Shown here piece by piece: positions 57,778 through 64,000 of a stretch of DNA of 64,000 nucleotides. Each line of letters starts with the position of its first letter. Position 1 is the first letter of the stretch. Location of the stretch: contig NZ_CP107899.1 of NCBI RefSeq assembly GCF_036013915.1, forward strand, positions 5,642,001-5,706,000, read 5' to 3'. The notes beneath the pieces were generated by a model that made no database searches, was not told the DNA's origin, and was given only the letters and a program-made list of their open reading frames with translations. A program made the translations under genes and the position numbers. The DNA comes from Streptomyces sp. NBC_00464 (GTDB lineage: Bacteria; Actinomycetota; Actinomycetes; Streptomycetales; Streptomycetaceae).

Positions 57778-58488
57778 ATGACTACGAATGACAGCGGCAG
57801 CGCCCCCAAGCCCCCCGCCAAGGACCCCTGGGACCTCCCCGACGTGTCCGGGCTGACCATCGGCGTCCTCGGCGGCACCGGGCCGCAGGGCCGCGGACTC
57901 GCGTACCGGTTCGCCCGCGCCGGACACGGCGTGATCATCGGCTCCCGTGCGGCGGACCGCGCACAGACCGCCGCCGATGAGCTGGGGCACGGCGTCCGTG
58001 GCGCGGACAACGCCGCGTGCGCGCGCGACAGCGACGTGGTGATCGTCGCCGTGCCGTGGGACGGGCACGCCAAGACCCTGGAGTCCCTGCGCGACGAGCT
58101 CGTCGGCAAGCTCGTCATCGACTGCGTCAACCCGCTCGGCTTCGACAAGAAGGGCGCCTACGCCCTGAAGCCCGAGGAGGGCAGCGCCGCCGAGCAGGCC
58201 GCCGCCCTGCTGCCGGAGTCCCGCGTCACCGCCGCCTTCCACCACCTCTCGGCGGTACTGCTCCAGGACGAGGCGATCGAGGAGATCGACACCGACGTGC
58301 TGGTGCTGGGCGAGGCCCGCGCCGACACCGACATCGTCCAGGCGCTGGCCGGCCGGATCCCGGGCATGCGCGGCATCTTCGCGGGCCGGCTCCGCAACGC
58401 CCACCAGGTCGAGTCGCTCGTCGCCAACCTGATCTCGGTCAACCGCCGCTACAAGGCACACGCCGGGCTGCGTACCACCGACGTCTGA
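57778..58488 (+). CDS. npdG: NADPH-dependent F420 reductase
   Basis: The 236-aa protein has an N-terminal disordered stretch, then the dinucleotide motif IGVLGGTGPQGRGLAYRF (residues about 27-44) with GSRAADRA after strand 2, whose Arg contacts the NADPH 2'-phosphate. DSDVVIVAVPWDGHAKTL, LVIDCVNPLGFDKKGAY and AFHHLSAVLLQD complete the FNO/NpdG family pattern. It moves hydride between F420 and NADP, feeding F420-dependent enzymes of secondary metabolism. It is the only F420 gene in the window. Confidence 0.93.
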   Translation: MTTNDSGSAPKPPAKDPWDLPDVSGLTIGVLGGTGPQGRGLAYRFARAGHGVIIGSRAADRAQTAADELGHGVRGADNAACARDSDVVIVAVPWDGHAKTLESLRDELVGKLVIDCVNPLGFDKKGAYALKPEEGSAAEQAAALLPESRVTAAFHHLSAVLLQDEAIEEIDTDVLVLGEARADTDIVQALAGRIPGMRGIFAGRLRNAHQVESLVANLISVNRRYKAHAGLRTTDV

Positions 58489-58575
58489 GCCGGCACCGCA
58501 CCCTGCTCCCGGCGGCCGGAGGCATGGGGGACACTGGACGGGACCGCGCACCATCCCCCGACAGGAGCCACCCCC

Positions 58576-58773
58576 ATGCCCCGCCTCGCTCTCTACGCCA
58601 TCGCCGTCTGCGTCCTCGCCGTCGCAGCCGCCGTGATCTCCTTCGTGCAGGGCAGCTGGCTCCTCGGGATCGTCTGGGTGCTGCTGGTCGGACTCTCGTC
58701 CAACATGTCCTGGTACTACGTACGCAGGCAGCGCGTGAACGCCCAGGCCGCGCAGTCCGCCCAGGGCGCGTAG
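58576..58773 (+). CDS. Small membrane protein, two helices
   Basis: A 65-aa protein with two hydrophobic helices (about 4-24 and 28-44) joined by a Ser/Phe/Gln turn, followed by a basic-polar tail YYVRRQRVNAQAAQ. No family is recognised. AGGAG lies 8 nt before the ATG. It follows npdG in the same direction by 87 bp and is convergent with the site-2 protease gene. Confidence 0.8.
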   Translation: MPRLALYAIAVCVLAVAAAVISFVQGSWLLGIVWVLLVGLSSNMSWYYVRRQRVNAQAAQSAQGA

Positions 58774-58792
58774 GGCGTACAGGGGCGGCCCC

Positions 58793-59590
58793 CTACCCGT
58801 TCATCGAGCAGACCGGATTCTGCGTCTGCCAGAACCGGTAGGCGTCGAGACCGCAGTACGTCTCGAACTCGCTGACGCCCAGCGACCGCAGAATCGCGTC
58901 GATGGCGTCGAAGAAGGCCGCGTTCACCTCGGGCACCCACAGCAGCCCGAAGACCGCGATCAGCCCGAACGGCGCGATCGGCTCCACCGCGCGCCGGACC
59001 GAGTGCGAGAGCCACGGCTCGATCACCCCGTATCCGTCCAGCCCCGGCACCGGTACGGAGTTCAGGATCGCGGCCGTCACCTGGAGCAGCGCCAGGAAGC
59101 CCAGTGCGTACCGGAAGGAGACCGGGACGCCGTCCAGCGCGTCCAGCCAGAACGGCGCGGTGCACACGAGCGCGAACAGGACGTTCGTCAGCGGGCCCGC
59201 CGCCGAGATCAGGCTGTGCCGCCAGCGGCCGCGGATCCGGCCCCGCTCGATGAAGACGGCGCCACCGGGCAGCCCGATGCCGCCCATGATCACGAAGAGC
59301 ACGGGCAGCACGATGCTCAGCAGCGCATGTGTGTACTTCAAGGGGTTGAGGGTCAAGTATCCCTTGGCGCCGATGGAGATGTCGCCGCTGTGCAGGGCCG
59401 TCCGGGCGTGGGCGTACTCGTGGAGACAGAGCGAGACGACCCAGGCCGCAGTGACGAACAGGAACGTGGCGAAGCCCGGCTGTTCGGCGAAGTCCGTCCA
59501 CACCGCCCAGCCGGAGACCGCCGTCACGGCGGCGATTCCGAGGAAGACCGGGCTGATCCGCCGGTCGCTGCGAGCTGGTGCGGTGGTCAT
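58793..59590 (-). CDS. Site-2 protease family membrane metalloprotease (M50)
   Basis: The 265-aa protein has about six helices, the zinc motif HEYAH in LCLHEYAHARTAL (two His plus Glu), and the third-ligand region NSVPVPGLDGYG (NxxPxPxLDG). It lacks PDZ and CBS domains, so it is a compact S2P of the SpoIVFB/Rv-like type. S2Ps cut transmembrane segments of regulatory proteins such as anti-sigma factors; its substrate is unknown. It is divergent from the AfsR-like regulator gene, with 212 bp between. Confidence 0.92.
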   Translation of the reverse strand: MTTAPARSDRRISPVFLGIAAVTAVSGWAVWTDFAEQPGFATFLFVTAAWVVSLCLHEYAHARTALHSGDISIGAKGYLTLNPLKYTHALLSIVLPVLFVIMGGIGLPGGAVFIERGRIRGRWRHSLISAAGPLTNVLFALVCTAPFWLDALDGVPVSFRYALGFLALLQVTAAILNSVPVPGLDGYGVIEPWLSHSVRRAVEPIAPFGLIAVFGLLWVPEVNAAFFDAIDAILRSLGVSEFETYCGLDAYRFWQTQNPVCSMNG

Positions 59591-59802
59591 CGGCGAGCTC
59601 CTGGTGGCTGCGGGCAGGCGGCGAGCCCCGACCGTACAGGCGACACGCGGAAAACGTCTCGCATCGGGCCGGTGGTTCCGTGAAGGGTGGAGGCATGACG
59701 GGCGGGGGCAGGGACACGGGCGGGGACAGGGTTACGGCCGGGGTGACCGGGCGCGGTCGGGTGGGTGTGGATGGCCCGGTCCCCGTCGCGGACAATGGGC
59801 GC

Positions 59803-62800
59803 GTGCGCTACGGCATCCTCGGTACCACCCAGGCACTTCGCGACGACGGCACGGCCGTCGCCATCGGCGGGGCGCGGCTGCGTGCCCTGCTCGCCGTGCT
59901 CGCGCTGCGCACCGGCCGGACGGTGCCCGTCGCGGTGCTCGTCGACGAGGTGTGGGACGGGGAGCCGCCCGCCGACGCGCCGGGCGCACTGCAGGCGCTG
60001 GTGGGGCGGCTGCGGCGGATACTCGGCCATGCGGCGGTCGCCTCGGCGGACAACGGCTACCGGCTGGCCGCCGAGCCGGACAGCGTCGACCTCTACCGCT
60101 TCGAACGCCTCGCGGGCGAGGGGGCGCGAGCCCTGGCGGCGGGCGATCCGGCGAAGGCCCTGAGCGTCCTCGACGATGCGCTCGGCCTGTGGCGCGGACC
60201 GGCGCTGGCCGACCTGCCCGACCGGCACGCCGTCGCGGCCCGCTGGACCGCCCGCCGCCTCGACGCCCGCAGGACCCGGCTCGACGCGGCGCTCGCGCTC
60301 GGCCGGGCCGACGAGGTGCTGCCGGAGCTGGCCGCGCTCTGCGACGAGCACCCCCTCGACGAACCGCTCCAGGCCTTGCGGCTGCGGGCCCTGCGCGACG
60401 CCGGGCGCATGGCCCAGGCGCTGGCCGCGTACGACGAGGTGCGCACCGTACTCGCCGACCGGCTCGGCACCGACCCGGGACCCGGGCTGAGCGCGCTGCA
60501 TGCCGAACTGCTCCGTCAGGAACCGGCCCGGCCCGCCCCGCAGGCCGCCCCTCGCACCCCCGTACCGGCTGTCCGGCAGGGCAATCTCCGGGCCCGGCTC
60601 ACCAGCTTCGTCGGGCGCGAGCGCGATATCGAAGCCCTGCGCGAGGACCTTTCCCGGGGCCGGCTGGTCACCCTCCTCGGACCCGGCGGGGCCGGCAAGA
60701 CCCGGCTCTCCCAGGAGACCGCGGAATCCTTCGACCCCGCGTCCTGGCCGGACGGCGTCTGGCTGGCCGAACTCGCGCCCGTCGACGACCCGGAAGCGGT
60801 GGCGGAGGCGGTCCTCGGCGCACTCGGCGCCCGCGAGACCGTGCTGCGCGGGGCCGGTGCCGAGGAGCTCCGGGCCGCCGAACGCGGTGCCGATGAACCC
60901 CTCGCCCGGCTCACCGAGCACTGCACCCGGCGCCGCATGCTGCTGCTCCTGGACAACTGCGAGCATGTGATCGAGGCCGCCGCGGCCCTCGCCGACCATC
61001 TGCTGGCCCGCTGCCCCGAGCTCACCGTCCTCGCCACCAGCCGCGAACCCCTCGGCGTCCCGGGCGAGTTCGTCCGGCCCGTCGAGCCGCTGCCCGACCC
61101 GACGGCACTGCGCCTGCTGGCCGAGCGCGGCGCCGCCGCACTGCCGGGCTTCCGCGTCGACGCCGACGAGGCGACCGCGGCGGCCACCGCCGAGATCTGC
61201 CGCCGCCTGGACGGTCTGCCGCTCGCCATCGAACTCGCCGCGGCCCGGCTGCGGATGCTCACCCCGCAGCAGATCGCCGACCGGCTCGACGACCGGTTCC
61301 GGCTGCTGACGAGCGGCAGCCGCACCGTGCTCCCGCGCCAGCAGACCCTGCGGGCCGTCGTCGACTGGTCCTGGGACCTCCTCGCCGAGGACGAACGCAG
61401 CACCCTGCGCCGGCTGTCCGTCTTCGCCGGCGGCTGCACCCTCGAAGCGGCGGAGGCGGTCTGCGCGGACGGGCCGCGGCAGGCGCGGGAGGTCGCCGGG
61501 CTGCTCGGATCGCTCGTCGACAAGTCCCTGGTCGTCGCGGCACCCGCGGCGGACGGCGGGATGCGCTACCGCCTCCTGGAGACCGTCGGCGAGTACGCGG
61601 ACGAGCGGCTCGACGGGACGGGGGAGCGGGACGCGGTGGAGCGCCGGCACCTCGTGTACTTCCGGGAGCTGGCCCGTACCACCGACCCCCTGCTCCGCGG
61701 CGCCGGACAGCGCGCCGCCATCGAACTCCTCCGGCGCGAGTACGAGAACCTGCGCACCGCCCTGCGGCACGCCGTCGCCGCGCGCGACGAGCAGGAGTCG
61801 CTGTGCCTGGTGATCTCGCTCTCCTGGTACTGGCAGATCCGCAATCTGCGCAGCGACGCCCTGCACTGGGCGGATGCCGCCGCGGCCCTCGGCCCGGACC
61901 CGTTCGCCCCACCCGTGCGGCCCGCGCCCTCGATCCACGAACGCTGCACCGACGCGCCCCCGCCCATGGGACCCGAGCTGCTCCAGGAGGCGCGGCGTCA
62001 GGTGGCGCTGGTCCAGCTGGTCAGCATGGACCACGCGATGGACGAGTGGACGAACGAGGCCAGCATGGAGCGGCTGCGGGGCATCGCCGCCACCTACCAG
62101 GTCGGCCAGCCGCAGACCTGCCGAAGCCCCGCATCGCTCTGGTTCTTCGCCGTCATGCTCACCGGAGGCGTCGCGGACCTGAGGCATCTGCTGGACGAAA
62201 CGGTCCGTGCGGCAAGGGAGTTCGGCTACGAGTGGGAGCTGGCAGCGGCGCTCCAGATGCGCGCCAACGTGCTCGCCAACCGCCCCGACTGGGCGGGCGA
62301 GGCTCATGTGGACGCAGACGAGAGCCTGGAGATCTTCAGCCGGCTCGGCGACGACTGGGGGATGGCCGAGGCGCTCTCCTCGCGTGGCGAGGCGTACGAG
62401 AAGACCGGCGACTTCACCCGGGCGGCCGAGGACTACCAGGCCGCGGTCGGCTACGCGGAGAAGCTCGGCGCCCTGGCCCAGGTGTCGGTGCTGCGCACCC
62501 GGTACGCCTCCGCGCTCACCGAGCTCGACCGCGGCGCGGAGGGTGAGGCGATCCTGTACGAGGTGCTTGCCGACGGACGGCACACGGGGCACGAGGCGAG
62601 GCCGGCGGCCCGGCTGTACCTGGCCCTGTGGCTGGGCCGCAGCGGCCGTACGGACGAGGCCCGTGAGCAGTTCGCCATCCTGCTCGAAGAGTTCAAGTCC
62701 CAGACCATGGCGATCTTCGAGGGGTTCGTGCTGGGCGGTCTGGCCTGGCTGGACAACCTGGACGGGGACCATGCCCGCGCCCTGGACCATGTCCGGCAGG

Positions 62801-63123
62801 CGCTGGCGCACCTGGGCGACCCGCTGACGCAGATGGTGGCGCCCCAGATGGCGGTGATCCACCTGGTCACCGCGGCGTGGGCGCTGGGCGGGCTGGGCGA
62901 GGAGCACGGGGCGGAGCTCGGTGCGCGGCTGCTGGCCGCCGGCCGGGCGCTGCTGCCGCAGGGGCACTTCCTGACGTCGATGGAGCGGGAGAACTTCGCC
63001 CGGGCCGAGGCCCTGGTCCGTACCGTGCTCGGGGACGACGATGCCTACGAGGCCGCGTACGCCGAGGGCGGCGGCCTCTCCCTGGAGGAGGCCACCGCCC
63101 TCGTGGACGCGTACCGGGACTGA
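59803..63123 (+). CDS. AfsR/SARP-like BTAD and NB-ARC regulator
   Basis: The 1106-aa regulator starts with an OmpR-type winged helix (about 1-90: RYGILGTTQALRDDG, GGARLRALLAVLALRTG, LVDEVWDGEPPADAPGAL). A bacterial transcriptional activator domain follows (95-240, VDLYRFERLAGEGARAL, LDEPLQALRLRALRDAGRMA), then an NTPase domain (about 270-560: LLGPGGAGKTRL Walker A, RRMLLLLDNCEHV Walker B, ATSREPLGVPGE). The C-terminal half consists of TPR-like helices (WGMAEALSSRGEAYEKTGDF). Such proteins activate secondary metabolism or stress genes. GTG 59803 is chosen since conserved sequence starts there; ATG 59695 has its SD only 1 nt away. No biosynthetic cluster adjoins it. Confidence 0.92.
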   Translation: MRYGILGTTQALRDDGTAVAIGGARLRALLAVLALRTGRTVPVAVLVDEVWDGEPPADAPGALQALVGRLRRILGHAAVASADNGYRLAAEPDSVDLYRFERLAGEGARALAAGDPAKALSVLDDALGLWRGPALADLPDRHAVAARWTARRLDARRTRLDAALALGRADEVLPELAALCDEHPLDEPLQALRLRALRDAGRMAQALAAYDEVRTVLADRLGTDPGPGLSALHAELLRQEPARPAPQAAPRTPVPAVRQGNLRARLTSFVGRERDIEALREDLSRGRLVTLLGPGGAGKTRLSQETAESFDPASWPDGVWLAELAPVDDPEAVAEAVLGALGARETVLRGAGAEELRAAERGADEPLARLTEHCTRRRMLLLLDNCEHVIEAAAALADHLLARCPELTVLATSREPLGVPGEFVRPVEPLPDPTALRLLAERGAAALPGFRVDADEATAAATAEICRRLDGLPLAIELAAARLRMLTPQQIADRLDDRFRLLTSGSRTVLPRQQTLRAVVDWSWDLLAEDERSTLRRLSVFAGGCTLEAAEAVCADGPRQAREVAGLLGSLVDKSLVVAAPAADGGMRYRLLETVGEYADERLDGTGERDAVERRHLVYFRELARTTDPLLRGAGQRAAIELLRREYENLRTALRHAVAARDEQESLCLVISLSWYWQIRNLRSDALHWADAAAALGPDPFAPPVRPAPSIHERCTDAPPPMGPELLQEARRQVALVQLVSMDHAMDEWTNEASMERLRGIAATYQVGQPQTCRSPASLWFFAVMLTGGVADLRHLLDETVRAAREFGYEWELAAALQMRANVLANRPDWAGEAHVDADESLEIFSRLGDDWGMAEALSSRGEAYEKTGDFTRAAEDYQAAVGYAEKLGALAQVSVLRTRYASALTELDRGAEGEAILYEVLADGRHTGHEARPAARLYLALWLGRSGRTDEAREQFAILLEEFKSQTMAIFEGFVLGGLAWLDNLDGDHARALDHVRQALAHLGDPLTQMVAPQMAVIHLVTAAWALGGLGEEHGAELGARLLAAGRALLPQGHFLTSMERENFARAEALVRTVLGDDDAYEAAYAEGGGLSLEEATALVDAYRD

Positions 63124-63151
63124 GCGGGTCCGAACCTCTTCGGTCAGGAGG

Positions 63152-64000
63152 TCAGGACTTCTTGCGGAACTTGGCCACCGCGAGCGGGGCCATGACCGCG
63201 GTGATGACCACGGTCCAGCCGAGCGTCACCCAGACCGAGTGGGCCAGCGGGCCCCCCATCATCAGGGCGCGTGCGGCGTCGGCCAGGTTGGACAGCGGGT
63301 TGTAGTCGGTGAAGGTCTGGAGCCAGCCGGGCATCGTCTTCGTCGGGGCGAAGATCGAGGAGCCGAACTGGAGAGGCATCAGCACGAGCATCCCCATTCC
63401 CTGGACGGCCTGGGAGGTCTTGAGAGTCAGCCCGAGCAGGATGAAGATCCACATGATGGCGGCGCCGAACGCGGCCGACAGGGCGATCGCCTCGATCATG
63501 CCGAGGACGGACTCCTGGAGCTCCATGCCGAGGGCGAAGCCCATGCCCAGCAGGATGAACGTGGCGACCATCATGCGTCCGAGCTCGACCACGATCTTCG
63601 CTATGAGCACCGAGGAACGGGCGATCGGCATCGTGCGGAACCGGTCCATGACCCCCTTGCGGAAGTCGTCGTTGACCCCGGAGCCGACTGCCATGGCGAT
63701 GTTCATGCCCATCATCGCCATCAGACCGGGGATCAGGTAGTTCAGGTACTCCTGCCGGCCGCCGCCCATGCTGCCGCCGACGGAGCCGCCGAAGACGTAC
63801 ACGAACAGCAGAGTGAAGATGACCGGCATCAGGAGCGCGTCGAACATCGACTCCGGATCCTTCTTGATCTGGAGCAGGTTGCGCCGCACCAGTGCTCCGA
63901 TGTGGCGCAGGTTGTTCCGCAGTCCGATCCGGCCCTCGTCGTGGATCTTCCCGGCGGGGGCCGTCACGACCGCGTCGGTGGGGGTGGGCGTCAGAGTCGT
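63152..64000 (-). CDS. DrrB-like ABC-2 permease, truncated by the window edge
   Basis: The visible 282 residues have six helices and the ABC-2 drug-exporter signature: LVRRNLLQIKKDPESMFDAL, YLIPGLMAMMGMNIAMAVGS, GVNDDFRKGVMDRFRTMPIA and a GSSIFAPTKTMPGWLQ loop, then DYNPLSNLADAARALM. It is a daunorubicin DrrB-type membrane subunit. The frame is open to the right edge (TTLTPTPTDAV precedes GTG 63967), so the true start and the matching ATPase gene are probably just outside. Convergent with the AfsR-like gene. Confidence 0.92.
   Translation of the reverse strand, partial: TTLTPTPTDAVVTAPAGKIHDEGRIGLRNNLRHIGALVRRNLLQIKKDPESMFDALLMPVIFTLLFVYVFGGSVGGSMGGGRQEYLNYLIPGLMAMMGMNIAMAVGSGVNDDFRKGVMDRFRTMPIARSSVLIAKIVVELGRMMVATFILLGMGFALGMELQESVLGMIEAIALSAAFGAAIMWIFILLGLTLKTSQAVQGMGMLVLMPLQFGSSIFAPTKTMPGWLQTFTDYNPLSNLADAARALMMGGPLAHSVWVTLGWTVVITAVMAPLAVAKFRKKS

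Noticed and set aside
59695..59802. ATG 59695 as the start of the AfsR-like gene
   Set aside because: GGAGG is only 1 nt from this ATG, the extra residues are Gly/Asp-rich and not conserved, and the wHTH starts exactly at GTG 59803.
59587..62967. Very long antisense open frame (1126 codons) opposite the AfsR-like gene
   Set aside because: Its translation is Gln/Gly/Arg/Pro-rich with no motif, and the forward frame has complete wHTH, BTAD and NTPase domains. Long antisense frames are usual in GC-rich codon usage.

Overview
The window is GC-rich actinobacterial chromosome, almost certainly Streptomyces. Supporting signs are the codon bias, a class A RNase P RNA, an AfsA/ArpA-type gamma-butyrolactone locus, an AfsR/SARP-BTAD regulator, a Uma2 protein, a bifunctional RNase HI/phosphatase, DmdR-type iron boxes and a sortase-E-like LAxTG anchor. 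Most of it looks like ordinary core chromosome with accessory patches. No rRNA, tRNA, CRISPR array, prophage or intact insertion sequence was seen.

Layout. 0-4.1 kb: end of a drug-efflux MFS gene, then an ABC exporter co-oriented with a two-component system. 4.2-7.5 kb: a MaoC hydratase / zinc alcohol dehydrogenase / SDR operon behind a promoter that carries a near-ideal KstR-type operator. 7.8-10.5 kb: an uncharacterised repeat-tract protein divergent from an iron-boxed siderophore-binding lipoprotein. 10.7-13.6 kb: Nif3-like / zinc-ribbon coiled-coil / RNase HI-phosphatase operon. 13.7-18.4 kb: eda, yaaA, an RNB ribonuclease, a MerR remnant, a TetR regulator and a Uma2 protein. 18.4-20.1 kb: rnpB, then a stand-alone argJ with an ARG-box-like leader.

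21-28 kb is the most unusual part. A TrmB/LuxR-type regulator is divergent from a small secreted peptide with two GIGWDS motifs and an unknown protein of about 87 aa. Three consecutive secreted cell-wall hydrolases follow (a C40-type peptidase, a DUF1906 glycoside-hydrolase-like protein and an Rpf-like transglycosylase), all ending in an almost identical five-repeat FG-GAP module of about 257 residues. 28.5-31.3 kb is a gamma-butyrolactone signalling locus (receptor, AfsA synthase, reductase). 31-42 kb is mixed metabolism: PhzF, SDR, PhoD, Gfo/Idh/MocA, MFS, an Rsm22-like methyltransferase, DDAH and an orphan prim-pol domain protein.

42-54.4 kb is an iron and heme acquisition region: efeO-efeB-efeU for elemental iron, hmuTUV for heme import, two HtaA-domain surface heme proteins and a heme oxygenase. 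The promoter regions of efeO, hmuT/htaA and hmuO each carry an iron box, so they probably respond together to iron starvation. The rest (54.4-64 kb) is map, small conserved proteins, an MFS exporter, an F420:NADPH oxidoreductase, a site-2 protease homologue, a large AfsR-like regulator and the start of a DrrB-like ABC permease cut by the window edge.

Start codons were chosen from Shine-Dalgarno positions, overlap with upstream stops, or a -10 box about 7 nt before the start (several genes look leaderless). Family assignments are from recognisable motifs, not database searches.
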